Positions 43,025 to 51,843 are shown, numbered from the stretch's first letter. The stretch: DNA of 63,846 nucleotides from Paenibacillus sp. MAEPY2 (GCF_000499205.1 NZ_AWUK01000042.1:1-63846), one strand, 5' to 3'. Notes: generated by a model not told the origin, from the sequence alone. Program-made: numbers and translations.

Positions 43025-43216
43025 TTAAATAATCGCTTCGATCACAGCGGAGATGCCGATATCAACGACCCAAAAAAACAGCGTCATAACCACAACAGTA
43101 CCAAGAACGATCAATGTGTAGTTGGTCAGCTCTTTACGATTAGGCCAGCGAACTTTTTTAAGTTCAGCCCAGCTTTCAGAGAAAAAGGAAATCAGAGATT
43201 TGAAACTACGTTTCAC
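43025..43216 (-). CDS. secE: Protein translocase subunit SecE
   Basis: A 63-residue membrane protein of the Sec channel. The conserved amphipathic segment is SWAELKKVRWPNRKEL, followed by one membrane helix (about 34-54). The start is GTG at 43216 with AGGAGG ten bases upstream. It lies between rpmG and nusG. Short single-helix SecE is normal in Bacillales. Confidence 0.96.
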   Translation of the reverse strand: MKRSFKSLISFFSESWAELKKVRWPNRKELTNYTLIVLGTVVVMTLFFWVVDIGISAVIEAII

Positions 43217-43237
43217 GCCGACTACACCTCCAAAAAA

Positions 43238-43387
43238 CTATCTGGTTTCGCGATGAGAAGTCTGCTCGTTACAAAACTTGCAAAATTTCTTCATCTCCAT
43301 GCGGTCGGGGTGATTACGCTTGTTTTTCGTCGTAGTGTAATTTCTTTGTTTGCAATTCGTACAAGCCAAAGTAATAATTACCCGCAT
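43238..43387 (-). CDS. rpmG: 50S ribosomal protein L33, zinc-binding form
   Basis: A 49-residue protein, MRVIITLACTNCKQRNYTTT, with cysteine pairs CTNC (9-12) and CKFC (36-39), so a C+ zinc version. GGAGG precedes ATG at 43387. It is the first gene of the rpmG-secE-nusG-rplK-rplA unit, 90 bases downstream of a good promoter. Zinc-free L33 paralogues may exist elsewhere. Confidence 0.95.
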   Translation of the reverse strand: MRVIITLACTNCKQRNYTTTKNKRNHPDRMEMKKFCKFCNEQTSHRETR

Positions 43388-43475
43388 GATGTACACCTCC
43401 CGAAGACTTCCACATTGAAGCGGAGTCTCTAAATTGATCCTAAAAAAAAGCCGCGAATTTAGGCCTACCTAAAAC

Positions 43476-43504
43476 ACTTTATCATATGGGTATAACCCTG
43501 TCAA
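43476..43504 (-). promoter_or_regulatory. sigma-A promoter of rpmG-secE-nusG
   Basis: -35 TTGACA (43499-43504), 17-base spacer, -10 TAAAGT (43476-43481). The remaining 43505-43640 stretch up to the sigH terminator holds nothing I can name. Confidence 0.75.
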
Positions 43505-43643
43505 TGAAAGATTAGCCTCTCATCATTGGGTAAAAGTTCCTTACAAACACATTTGGTTTCGCATCTCTGTTTTTTCTCTTCTCCTGCATGGACCAAGCGA
43601 TTACTAGTATAATCATTCTTTTACTTTATAAACTTGAGGCAGC

Positions 43644-43671
43644 AAAAAAAGACTCAAACCCCGAGCCTTTT
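43644..43671 (-). terminator. Terminator after sigH
   Basis: AAAAGGCTC, seven-base loop, GAGTCTTTT on the minus strand, with one G-T pair, continuing into a run of seven U. It starts about 20 bases after the sigH stop. Confidence 0.75.
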
Positions 43672-43691
43672 CCGTCAACGACAACATGTGT

Positions 43692-44336
43692 TCAATTATC
43701 TCGAACTTCCAGGTACTTTTCAAGTTTGCGCTTCACGCGCTGAAGTGCATTATCAATGGACTTCACATGTCTGTCCAAATCCACTGCAATCTCTTGATAA
43801 GATCTCCCGTCCAGATACAACATCAATACTTTACGTTCCAGATCACTCAGAATCTCAGACATCTTATCTTCCAGGCCCACAAACTCTTCCTGATTGATGA
43901 TAAGCTCTTCCGGATCGCTGACCTGTGTTCCACAAATCACATCGAGTAACGTACGATCGGACTCTTCGTCATAAATAGGCTTGTCCAGTGATACATAAGA
44001 ATTAAGCGGAATATGCTTCTGACGTGTTGCTGTCTTGATTGCCGTAATAATCTGTCGTGTAATACACAACTCGGCGAAAGCTTTGAAAGAAGCGAGCTTG
44101 TCCCCTTTGAAATCCCTAATGGATTTATAGAGTCCAATCATTCCTTCTTGAATGATATCCTCCCGGTCAGCTCCAATCAGAAAATAAGATCTTGCCTTGG
44201 CGCGTACAAAGTTACGATATTTGTTAATCAAAAACTCCAGCGCTTCGCTTTCACCTTCACGGACCGCTTCGACAATGTCTTCGTCACTTTGGTAATCATA
44301 CTTGGATAACATGATATCTTTGAGGTCGACACTCAC
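43692..44336 (-). CDS. sigH: RNA polymerase sigma factor SigH (sigma-H)
   Basis: A 214-residue sigma-70 family factor that turns on early sporulation and stationary-phase genes. Region 2 is highly conserved (ADREDIIQEGMIGLYKSIRD, then FAELCITRQIITAIKTATRQ). Region 4 is LDGRSYQEIAVDLDRHVKSI. The start is GTG at 44336 with GGAGGG seven bases upstream; the longer frame begins before the ribosome site. It lies between rae1 and rpmG as in B. subtilis. Confidence 0.95.
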   Translation of the reverse strand: MSVDLKDIMLSKYDYQSDEDIVEAVREGESEALEFLINKYRNFVRAKARSYFLIGADREDIIQEGMIGLYKSIRDFKGDKLASFKAFAELCITRQIITAIKTATRQKHIPLNSYVSLDKPIYDEESDRTLLDVICGTQVSDPEELIINQEEFVGLEDKMSEILSDLERKVLMLYLDGRSYQEIAVDLDRHVKSIDNALQRVKRKLEKYLEVRDN

Positions 44337-44398
44337 AGACAATCCCTCCGGCTGCAACGCAAGGTACCCCGTTACTCTACTCTATGAAATATAGGATC

Positions 44399-44428
44399 AG
44401 TATATATGATGGTACCTCACACCGTCAA
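44399..44428 (-). promoter_or_regulatory. sigma-A promoter of sigH
   Basis: -35 TTGACG (44423-44428), 18-base spacer, -10 TATACT (44399-44404), in the gap after rae1. Confidence 0.6.
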
Positions 44429-44507
44429 CCACGCTCTGCCTAAAAAAGAACATCAATAACATAATTGTCAAGAGTTTCAAAATTCTAATTTCTGTAAAAC
44501 CGTGCTG

Positions 44508-45029
44508 TTATTCCCGGCGCCATCGCTCAAACTGCTTCAAAACATCCGGACTTAACTTCCCGCCGAGCGTATTTCGCGTCGCTTTAGCCTGATCTTCTTC
44601 CAGACGTTTCTGTAACTCTTTTTCGTTCTGCTCTACTTCGATGAGCAATTCCCTTGCGGATACACGCAGAGCTCCCTGTCCAAAAATGACATGCTGCTCT
44701 ACCATATCACTTGTAGCCACATAGATTTGGCGTCTTCGCGTGCTTAGTTCCCGAACGAGTCTCTCAATGCATTCGTCTGCCGTCTCTCTTTCCTTTGTGA
44801 AAAAGATCTGTACTTTGCTCTGTGTAAAGGATTTACCGAGTCCTGGCACGAGGTAGGCGTCAAAAACAACAATGACTCTCAAGCCGGAGAATGCCTGATA
44901 GTCGGCTAGACGAGAGAGAAGCCTGTTGCGGGCCTCCTCCAACCCACTCTCCGCCAATCGGGATAGCTCCGGCCAGTCACCAATCATGTTGTACCCGTCT
45001 ACAAGAAGCACATCACGGGAATCAGCCAT
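44508..45029 (-). CDS. rae1: Ribosome-associated NYN-domain endoribonuclease Rae1 (YacP)
   Basis: A 173-residue NYN/PIN-like nuclease. The acidic active-site region is LLVDGYNMIGDWPEL at the N-terminus, with further acids in RVIVVFDAYLVPG and IYVATSDMVEQ. In B. subtilis Rae1 cuts mRNA inside the ribosomal A site. The C-terminal half is charged and helical. The start is six bases after the stop of rlmB, with only a weak ribosome site, so coupling is likely. Confidence 0.9.
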   Translation of the reverse strand: MADSRDVLLVDGYNMIGDWPELSRLAESGLEEARNRLLSRLADYQAFSGLRVIVVFDAYLVPGLGKSFTQSKVQIFFTKERETADECIERLVRELSTRRRQIYVATSDMVEQHVIFGQGALRVSARELLIEVEQNEKELQKRLEEDQAKATRNTLGGKLSPDVLKQFERWRRE

Positions 45030-45034
45030 ATCTT

Positions 45035-45781
45035 CTAGTCCTGCGCTTGGCGCGAGCGGAGCACTTCATACATGACAACCCCCGCTGCCACGGAAGCATT
45101 CAGGGAATTAATCTGTCCTTGCATCGGCAATTTGATCAGCACATCACATTTTTCACGAATGAGCCGTCCCATCCCTTTGTTCTCGTTCCCGATCACGAGG
45201 GCTACCGGGCCTGTAAAGACTCCGTTCCCGAACACGCTCTCCTGAGCAGCAACATCCGTACCCACAACCCACACGCCCTCTTCCTTAAGACGATCAATGG
45301 TTTGACCAAGATTGCTTACACGAGCAACGGGCACGTACTCTACCGCACCTGCAGATGTTTTGGATACGGTCACTGTAACTGCAGCTGAGCGCCGTTTGGG
45401 TACAATGACACCATGGGCACCTGTGCAGTCGGCCGTCCGCAAAATTGATCCAAGATTATGAGGATCTTCAATCTCATCCAGCAAAATCAAAAATGGATGT
45501 TCATTTTTTGCAGCCGCTGCAGCAAGAATGTCTTCAACCTCCACATAAGCGTAAGGTGCCGCTTGCGCCACCACTCCCTGGTGTTGAACGCCCGGGACCG
45601 TCTGATCCAGTTTACGCTTGTCTACATGCTGAATAACAATACCCAGTTTTTTCGCTTCCGTGATAATCGGTTGAGTCAGATGTTTTTGCGCGGTATCTGC
45701 AATCCATATTTTATTAATGGTCCGGCCTGAACGCAGCGCCTCCGTCACGGAGTGTTTACCGGCGATCCATTCTTCTTCCAT
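45035..45781 (-). CDS. rlmB: 23S rRNA (guanosine-2'-O-)-methyltransferase RlmB
   Basis: A 248-residue SPOUT methyltransferase that methylates a guanosine of the 23S P-loop (G2251 in E. coli). The N-terminal substrate-binding domain covers about 1-75. The trefoil-knot motifs are DEIEDPHNLGSILRTADC, VALVIGNENKGM and IKLPMQGQINSLNASVAAGV. AGAGAGG precedes ATG. It lies between mrnC and rae1, the same order as in B. subtilis. Confidence 0.93.
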   Translation of the reverse strand: MEEEWIAGKHSVTEALRSGRTINKIWIADTAQKHLTQPIITEAKKLGIVIQHVDKRKLDQTVPGVQHQGVVAQAAPYAYVEVEDILAAAAAKNEHPFLILLDEIEDPHNLGSILRTADCTGAHGVIVPKRRSAAVTVTVSKTSAGAVEYVPVARVSNLGQTIDRLKEEGVWVVGTDVAAQESVFGNGVFTGPVALVIGNENKGMGRLIREKCDVLIKLPMQGQINSLNASVAAGVVMYEVLRSRQAQD

Positions 45782-45867
45782 CTTTATTCGATCCTCTCTA
45801 TAACGCCTTGTAATTCACTACGCCATGATCAGCGCACCTTACAGAGCTGTTTTTGTTGTAATTAATA

Positions 45868-46404
45868 TTATTTTGTAGGTAATTGCAAATTTTGTTCGGC
45901 ATGCTCGATACCCTGACGAATCAGTTCAATCATGCGATCATGCCGACCACTGCTATACAGGTAACCGATCAGACACTCCAAAGCTGTGGCATGTCTATAT
46001 TCCAAAACGTCTGCGTTTTTGGGAATACTGCCGGACTTGGCATTACGACCTTGTCTGACAATGTCACGCTCTTCCTCGGTCAGCTCAGCCTCAATACCAG
46101 TGAGAATACGGCTCTGTGCCTTCGCCGATACCAAGCCTGTCGCACTACGGTGCAGATGGTTGGGGCGCATGTTGGCTTTAGATAACAGATACTGTCGTAC
46201 GGCTACCTCATATACCGCATCCCCAATATAGGCAAGAGCAATGGGTGGAATCAACCGTGCAGGCCGAGATGGGGGATAAGGAAACCATCCCCCTTGGTCA
46301 ACTTGCAGAGACTGTTCATCTGGCTGTTGTTCCTTTGGTTGCTCGACATGCTCGACAGATTCAGACAACTTATTCAGTTGTTCCTCGCTCATTTGCGCCG
46401 CCAT
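45868..46404 (-). CDS. mrnC: Mini-ribonuclease III (MrnC)
   Basis: A 178-residue RNase III-like nuclease without a dsRNA-binding domain; it matures 23S rRNA ends in B. subtilis. The catalytic signature is LAYIGDAVYEVAVRQYLL, with RNAKSGSIPKNADVLEYRHA and TALECLIGYLY (second acidic motif). The N-terminus carries about 45 extra residues rich in Glu, Gln and Pro compared with B. subtilis. ATG at 46404 overlaps cysS by 16 bases and has AAGGA upstream; Met5, overlapping the cysS stop as ATGA, is another possible start. Confidence 0.9.
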   Translation of the reverse strand: MAAQMSEEQLNKLSESVEHVEQPKEQQPDEQSLQVDQGGWFPYPPSRPARLIPPIALAYIGDAVYEVAVRQYLLSKANMRPNHLHRSATGLVSAKAQSRILTGIEAELTEEERDIVRQGRNAKSGSIPKNADVLEYRHATALECLIGYLYSSGRHDRMIELIRQGIEHAEQNLQLPTK

Positions 46405-47789
46405 CTCATTCCTTGAGCCGTATCCTCAAGCAAGATGCCCTGCGCAGACAGTTCATCCCGAATTTCATCAGCACGTGCCCAGTTTTTGGTCTTACGTGCT
46501 TCGTTACGTTCTTCAATTAGACGTTCAATTTCTTCGTCCAAGAGTTCCGGTTCCGCCTCGGTATAAATGCGAAGCACCGCATTCAGCTCACTGAACAATT
46601 CCAACAGGGCACGAATGTCCGCAGCATTAACCACATCTTGCTGCAGTAGTTGGTTAGCTTCCCCAGCCCACTCAAACAGCGCCGTGATTGCATCAGGCGT
46701 ATTGAAGTCATCCTGCATTTTTTGATGATACTGCTGACGAATTTGCTCCAGCCTAGCAGCGAACTCTGCCGACACAGCCTGGTCCACACTTACAGCCTGC
46801 AAGCGATGTTTCAGGTTGCCCACGCTATTAGCGATCCGGTCTACACTGTTCTGCGCCTGCTCCATCGTATCTTCCGTAAAGTTCAACGGATTGCGATAGT
46901 GAGTAGACAACATGAAGTATCGAATGGCTTCGCGTTTGTATTGATTTCGAAGGTCTTTAACAAGCACACCGTTACCGAGTGATTTCGACATTTTTTCATT
47001 ATCGATACGGATAAATCCATTATGCATCCAGTAGTTTGCGAGCGGTTTGCCCGTCAACACCTCGGATTGAGCGCATTCGCACTCATGGTGCGGGAACTGC
47101 AGATCCTGTCCTCCACCGTGAATATCCAGTGTATCCCCCAGATACTCCCGTGCCATGGCAGAGCACTCAATATGCCAGCCTGGACGACCATCGCCCCACG
47201 GACTGGACCAGAAGATCTCACCCAGCTTCGCAGCTTTCCAGAGTACAAAGTCTTCCGGGTGCTCTTTGCGCTCATCTACACCAATGCGAATTCCAAACTG
47301 TAATTCCTGAAGGTTTTGCTTCGACAGTTTGCCATACTCTGCGAATTTGCCTGTGCGATAATATACGTCACCGCCATTTTCATAGGCAAAGTCCTTTTCA
47401 ACCAGCTCACGGATAAAATCAATAATGAGCGGCATGTTTTCCGTTACTCTAGGATTACTGCTTGCCTTTGGAATACCCAGCCCTTCGAGGTCTTCGTAAT
47501 AAGCCGCAATAAACTTCTCGGCGACATGAGGAACATCCGTCCCAAGCTGCTCGGCTTTACGAATGAGCTTGTCATCGACATCCGTGAAGTTCACGACATA
47601 GTTCACCTCATGACCGGTCTGTTCCAGGTATCCGCGAACCGTGTCGAAAAAGATAACCGGACGTGCATTTCCGATATGAATGTAATCATATACCGTTGGC
47701 CCGCACACATACATTTTCACTTTTCCTGGCTCTTGGGGAATAAAATTCTCTTTGGTACGACTCATCGTATTGTAAATTTGAAGCGTCAT
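46389..47789 (-). CDS. cysS: Cysteinyl-tRNA synthetase
   Basis: A 466-residue class I synthetase. Motifs are CGPTVYDYIHIGNARPV (zinc cysteine and HIGH), the zinc region HIECSAMAREYLGDTLDIHG with CECAQ nearby, and KMSKSLGNG. ATG at 47789 (MTLQIYNT) is chosen over the longer frame because AAAGGA lies upstream and the length equals that of B. subtilis. It is downstream of cysE under the cysteine T-box. Confidence 0.97.
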   Translation of the reverse strand: MTLQIYNTMSRTKENFIPQEPGKVKMYVCGPTVYDYIHIGNARPVIFFDTVRGYLEQTGHEVNYVVNFTDVDDKLIRKAEQLGTDVPHVAEKFIAAYYEDLEGLGIPKASSNPRVTENMPLIIDFIRELVEKDFAYENGGDVYYRTGKFAEYGKLSKQNLQELQFGIRIGVDERKEHPEDFVLWKAAKLGEIFWSSPWGDGRPGWHIECSAMAREYLGDTLDIHGGGQDLQFPHHECECAQSEVLTGKPLANYWMHNGFIRIDNEKMSKSLGNGVLVKDLRNQYKREAIRYFMLSTHYRNPLNFTEDTMEQAQNSVDRIANSVGNLKHRLQAVSVDQAVSAEFAARLEQIRQQYHQKMQDDFNTPDAITALFEWAGEANQLLQQDVVNAADIRALLELFSELNAVLRIYTEAEPELLDEEIERLIEERNEARKTKNWARADEIRDELSAQGILLEDTAQGMRWRRK

Positions 47790-47818
47790 AGTCACTTTCC
47801 TTTCATCCGTTTCCATCA

Positions 47819-48484
47819 TTATTCTATTGTACCACGGGAAAACTCACTTTCACGGGTACTCTTCAAAGTACGCACTTCTTCACGCAATTGTTCGATCTCT
47901 TGCTGCATGCTGCGCAGGGAATCGATGACCGGGTCGGGAAGCTGCTGATTCAGACGGTCCACCCGGCGCCCATCCTGCTTCACGATTCTGCCCGGTATGC
48001 CTACAACGGTGCTGTTTGAAGGGACTTCCTTCAGAACAACCGAGTTCGCACCAATATTGCATTGATCCCCCACACTGAAGGAACCAAGCACCTTCGCCCC
48101 GGATGATATAACCACATTATTGCCAATTGTCGGATGTCTCTTCCCTTTTTCTTTACCCGTTCCGCCAAGCGTTACCCCCTGATAAATGACAACATCATCC
48201 CCGATTTCACACGTTTCCCCAATTACGACTCCCATGCCATGGTCAATAAACAACCGATTGCCAATGGTAGCCCCAGGATGGATTTCGATGCCTGTCATAA
48301 AACGGCTGACCTGTGAAATGAAGCGGGCGAAAGAAAACCATCTCCGCTTGTATAAAAAGTGTGCCATCCGGTGCGCCCATATCGCATGCAGCCCCGAGTA
48401 GGTAAATACAACCTCAAGCCAACCCCGGGCCGCCGGATCGTTTTCAAACACCGCCTGGATATCTGATCTGATCTTCTTGAACAT
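47819..48484 (-). CDS. cysE: Serine O-acetyltransferase
   Basis: A 221-residue enzyme that makes O-acetylserine, the acceptor for sulfide in cysteine synthesis. A helical N-terminus is followed by a left-handed beta-helix of hexapeptide repeats: IHPGATIGNRLFIDHGMGVV, IGETCEIGDDVVIYQGVTLG, GNNVVISSGAKVLGSF. The active-site DHGMGVVIGE is intact. ATG at 48484 has GAGGGGA upstream. First gene after the T-box, followed by cysS; gltX lies upstream. Confidence 0.95.
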   Translation of the reverse strand: MFKKIRSDIQAVFENDPAARGWLEVVFTYSGLHAIWAHRMAHFLYKRRWFSFARFISQVSRFMTGIEIHPGATIGNRLFIDHGMGVVIGETCEIGDDVVIYQGVTLGGTGKEKGKRHPTIGNNVVISSGAKVLGSFSVGDQCNIGANSVVLKEVPSNSTVVGIPGRIVKQDGRRVDRLNQQLPDPVIDSLRSMQQEIEQLREEVRTLKSTRESEFSRGTIE

Positions 48485-48573
48485 GCTCGTTCCCCTCTTG
48501 TTCAGGTCTTCGTCCTCCGGCTTACCGGATGGCGCGGCCCTCATGGTAGTGTACTTCCGACTCGACCTAAACA

Positions 48574-48972
48574 GAAAACGCCCCTGCAGCTATTTAAGCT
48601 GCAGAGGCGTTTATCGCGGTCCCACTCTGCTCGGTTCATGCCTTAACATACAAGAACTGAGCAGCGTGTTATAGCTGCCTCATATCCTTGCACAAGAATG
48701 AACCCTCAACAGTTCCGTAACGGGAACCAACCGTCACAACCTATCCTGACGTTTTCCTCTCTTCTACAAAACAAGAGGCGGGGCCGGATTCGGCTGTGCA
48801 GCTCACGGGTGCATTTCGACTGGCGGACAGCGGATGGCTCACAGCCACCGCAGCAAAGAATCTTGTTCTCTACTGCAGGACCATCCTCTCTGAATCTGTC
48901 CGGTTCAGCCTACTTCTCCCGGTCTTTGCTGTTTTTATGATGAATGATAAAATCATACCATTTAACCTTTGT
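48574..48972 (-). promoter_or_regulatory. Cysteine-specific T-box leader of cysE-cysS
   Basis: The T-box sequence AGAGTGGGACCGCG is at 48615-48628. The terminator stem AAACGCC-CTGCAGCT/AGCTGCAG-GGCGTTT lies at 48574-48612 and is followed by U-rich sequence. In Stem I, CGGG pairs with CCCG, GGCTG with CAGTC and CGGACAG with CTGTCCG. This places an AGTA S-turn opposite GAAATGCA, with specifier UGC (cysteine) at 48811-48813. Uncharged tRNA-Cys should favour read-through into cysE-cysS. Confidence 0.93.
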
Positions 48973-48978
48973 GTTGCT

Positions 48979-49007
48979 ATTATAGCGAAAAGGTTATGGA
49001 CTGACAA
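48979..49007 (-). promoter_or_regulatory. sigma-A promoter of the cysE-cysS transcript
   Basis: -35 TTGTCA (49002-49007), 17-base spacer, perfect -10 TATAAT (48979-48984), just before the T-box. Confidence 0.8.
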
Positions 49008-49078
49008 CAATCTTCCTTCATATCGGTCTGAACGAAGCTCCACCCTTAAGTCCAAAGCAAACTAAAACAGGGGTACTC

Positions 49079-50542
49079 TTACGCGCCTTTAACCTGAGCA
49101 TACAATCGATCAATAACCGTATCGCGGCCAAGCAATACAATCGTTTGGTTTAGATCGCGGCCATGAGTCTGTCCTGTCAGAGCAACACGGATTGGCATAA
49201 ACAGCTGTTTACCCTTAAATCCGGTCTCCTTCTGAACTTCCTTGATCAGCGCAGCCATCTTGCTTGGTGTAAATTCGTCGCTTGCCTGTACCTTATCAGC
49301 AAATGCTTTCAGAACGGTTGGCACCTGCTCTTCTGCCAGTACAGCGGCCCCTTCACTTTCCAGCTCCAGGTGGGAACGGAAGAACACTTCCGACAATTCT
49401 ACGATATCGGAGGCAGAATTCATCTGCTCCTGATAGAGGTGAACCAGCGTATATGCCCATTCTTTCTGTTCCGGAGACAGCTCAGTAGCAATACGCCCCG
49501 CTTTTTGCAGATGTGGAATCGCCATTTCGGCAATGCGATCCGGGTCCGCATTTTTGATGTAATGGTTGTTCAAGTGAGCCAGCTTATGGGTATCAAATAC
49601 CGCCGGGCTCTTGGACAGACGCTTCGTATCAAAAATGGAGATTAACTGCTCCTGCGAGAAGATCTCTTCTTCTCCTTCAGGCGACCAGCCAAGCAGGGAG
49701 ATGAAGTTAAACATCGCTTCCGGCAAATAGCCGAGCTGATCATATTGTTCAATAAACTGAATAACGGACTCATCCCGTTTGCTCAGCTTTTTGTGGTTTT
49801 CATTCACGATCAGCGTCATATGCCCGAATTGCGGAGGCTCCCAGCCAAGCGCTTCATAGATCATCAGTTGACGCGGTGTGTTAGAGATGTGATCCTCTCC
49901 ACGCAGGACGTGAGAGATCTTCATCAGGTGATCATCCACAGCAACTGCATAGTTGTACGTGGGAATGCCGTCTTTTTTCACAATAACGAAGTCGCCGGAT
50001 TCCTTGCTGTTGAATGAGATTGTACCTTTTACCATATCATCAAACGTATATGTCTGTTCTGTCGGTACACGGAAACGAATACTTGCCACACGGCCTTCCG
50101 CTTCAAATGCACTTTGTTGCTCCGGTGTCAGATCACGGTGTTTGCCCGAATAACGCGGTGTTTCTCCACGAGCTGTCTGTTCCTCGCGTTCTTGTTCCAG
50201 CTCTTCTTCTGTGCAATAACAGCGGTAAGCCAGACCTTTGTCCAGCAATTCCTGCGTATATTTACGATAGATGTCCAGACGTTCCGTCTGACGGTATGGT
50301 CCGTACTCTCCGCCGACATCAATACTTTCGTCCCACTCGATTCCGAGCCATTTCAGGTATTTCAGCTGGCTTTCTTCACCACCGGCAATATTGCGTTTCA
50401 CGTCCGTATCCTCAATACGAATAATGAATTTGCCGTTATTATGTTTGGCATACAAATAGTTAAACAGCGCTGTACGGGCGTTCCCGATATGCAGGTGTCC
50501 CGTTGGACTTGGCGCGTAACGCACGCGAACTTCGGTGCTCAT
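49079..50542 (-). CDS. gltX: Glutamyl-tRNA synthetase
   Basis: A 487-residue class I synthetase. Motifs are YAPSPTGHLHIGNARTALFN (HIGH) and KLSKRDE (KMSKS). An anticodon-binding C-terminal domain follows. Whether it also charges tRNA-Gln cannot be judged from sequence alone, but this is the rule in Bacillales. GGAGGGG precedes ATG. No clear terminator separates it from the T-box promoter, so some read-through is likely. Confidence 0.96.
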   Translation of the reverse strand: MSTEVRVRYAPSPTGHLHIGNARTALFNYLYAKHNNGKFIIRIEDTDVKRNIAGGEESQLKYLKWLGIEWDESIDVGGEYGPYRQTERLDIYRKYTQELLDKGLAYRCYCTEEELEQEREEQTARGETPRYSGKHRDLTPEQQSAFEAEGRVASIRFRVPTEQTYTFDDMVKGTISFNSKESGDFVIVKKDGIPTYNYAVAVDDHLMKISHVLRGEDHISNTPRQLMIYEALGWEPPQFGHMTLIVNENHKKLSKRDESVIQFIEQYDQLGYLPEAMFNFISLLGWSPEGEEEIFSQEQLISIFDTKRLSKSPAVFDTHKLAHLNNHYIKNADPDRIAEMAIPHLQKAGRIATELSPEQKEWAYTLVHLYQEQMNSASDIVELSEVFFRSHLELESEGAAVLAEEQVPTVLKAFADKVQASDEFTPSKMAALIKEVQKETGFKGKQLFMPIRVALTGQTHGRDLNQTIVLLGRDTVIDRLYAQVKGA

Positions 50543-50575
50543 AATATCCCCTCCGTCTCTAATTGGTTGATAATA

Positions 50576-51052
50576 TCACACGCGAACAAGGCAAACAACT
50601 GATTGGGCTGCTATGCCCTCTCCCCGTCCGGGGAATCCCAGTTGCTCTGTTGTTGTCGCTTTGACATTCACCTGAGTTACATCCGCTTCCAGTGCCTTGG
50701 CAATAATCTCAGCCATCTGTGGAACGTAAGGTGCCATCTTCGGTTTCTGTGCAATAATGGTTGAATCGATGTTCCCTAGACGGTATCCGCGATCCTTCAC
50801 CAACTGCCACACATGCTCCAGCAGTTTCAGGCTATCGGCATCCTTGAACTCCGGATCGGTATCCGGGAAGTGTTTGCCAATATCCCCAAGCGCAAGCGCG
50901 CCAAGAATAGCATCACTAATGGCATGCAGCAACACGTCTGCGTCCGAGTGGCCCAGCAGTCCTTTTTCATAAGGAATCGTCACCCCGCCAATAATGCATG
51001 GGCGTCCCTCTACCAGCTGGTGTACATCAAATCCTTGTCCTACACGTATCAT
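50576..51052 (-). CDS. ispF: 2-C-methyl-D-erythritol 2,4-cyclodiphosphate synthase
   Basis: A 158-residue MEP-pathway enzyme for isoprenoid synthesis. The metal site GQGFDVHQL and the HSDADVLLHAISDAILGALA motif, with FPDTDPEFKDADS, are intact. Its ATG overlaps the ispD stop (ATGA), so the two consecutive pathway genes are translationally coupled. Confidence 0.97.
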   Translation of the reverse strand: MIRVGQGFDVHQLVEGRPCIIGGVTIPYEKGLLGHSDADVLLHAISDAILGALALGDIGKHFPDTDPEFKDADSLKLLEHVWQLVKDRGYRLGNIDSTIIAQKPKMAPYVPQMAEIIAKALEADVTQVNVKATTTEQLGFPGRGEGIAAQSVVCLVRV

Positions 51053-51741
51053 CGCTTCTTCTCTCCCCCCAGGATAAACGCAGCGTATTCCAAATCTTCC
51101 GGCGTCGTTAATTTGATGTTCGTATAACTGCCTTCCACAACCTTGACCGACATTCCCTGGCGTTCAGCCAGCATCGCGTCATCCGTTCCGAGAAATCCGT
51201 CCCGTTCCGCCGATTCGTATGCGAGCACCAGGGAAGAAAGACGAAAAGCCTGCGGGGTTTGAATGCTCCACAGACTGCTGCGGTCAGGCGTCGCCGTAAC
51301 GATTCCCTCCGCATTGACTTGTTTGATCGTATCCTTCACTGGAACGGCCAGTACAGCTGCTCCACCCGACATGGCGGCCTGCATACACCCCATAATCTGC
51401 TCACGGTTTATAAAAGGGCGTACCCCGTCGTGAACGAGGACCCAATCCGTCCCCAATGCCTTAAGGCCTTCGTGGACTGAATGCTGTCTCTCTTTCCCTC
51501 CGGGGATGACACGGACACGTGATTCCAGTCGGTATTCTTTTACCCAATCCTGGCAGCGTTCAACATCGGCAGATCCTGTGACCAGCACCATTTCGCTGAC
51601 CTCGTCCAAAGCCGCAAACACTTCGAGCGTATGTATGAAAACGGGCTTGTCCTGCAGCAGCAGAAACTGCTTGCTCTCGGTCGTTCCCATCCGGGTCCCT
51701 CGACCTGCTGCCACAATGACAACACCCCACCCTTTATCCAT
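51049..51741 (-). CDS. ispD: 2-C-methyl-D-erythritol 4-phosphate cytidylyltransferase
   Basis: A 230-residue nucleotidyltransferase of the MEP pathway. Motifs are VIVAAGRGTRMG at the N-terminus, VLVHDGVRPFI and the C-terminal SYTNIKLTTPEDLEYA. CAGGGA lies upstream of ATG. It is separate from ispF but overlaps it by four bases. The 100-base upstream gap carries a cluster of palindromes. Confidence 0.96.
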   Translation of the reverse strand: MDKGWGVVIVAAGRGTRMGTTESKQFLLLQDKPVFIHTLEVFAALDEVSEMVLVTGSADVERCQDWVKEYRLESRVRVIPGGKERQHSVHEGLKALGTDWVLVHDGVRPFINREQIMGCMQAAMSGGAAVLAVPVKDTIKQVNAEGIVTATPDRSSLWSIQTPQAFRLSSLVLAYESAERDGFLGTDDAMLAERQGMSVKVVEGSYTNIKLTTPEDLEYAAFILGGEKKR

Positions 51742-51781
51742 GCCGCAATCCCTGCCTTGTCTGTCAGTTTATCGTTCAGAG

Positions 51782-51825
51782 ATATACAATATCTACTTTC
51801 GATATAAAATATCGTTAAACGATAC
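51782..51825. repeat. Cluster of three palindromes upstream of ispD
   Basis: GATAT-ACA-ATATC (51782-51794), CGATAT-AAA-ATATCG (51801-51815) and TATCGTT-A-AACGATA (51811-51825) lie side by side, the last two overlapping. Half-sites of the GATAT type are spaced 19 bases apart. This looks like a regulator binding site or a stacked hairpin between yacL and ispD. Confidence 0.7.
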
Positions 51826-51843
51826 ACTACCCATCATACCGCT

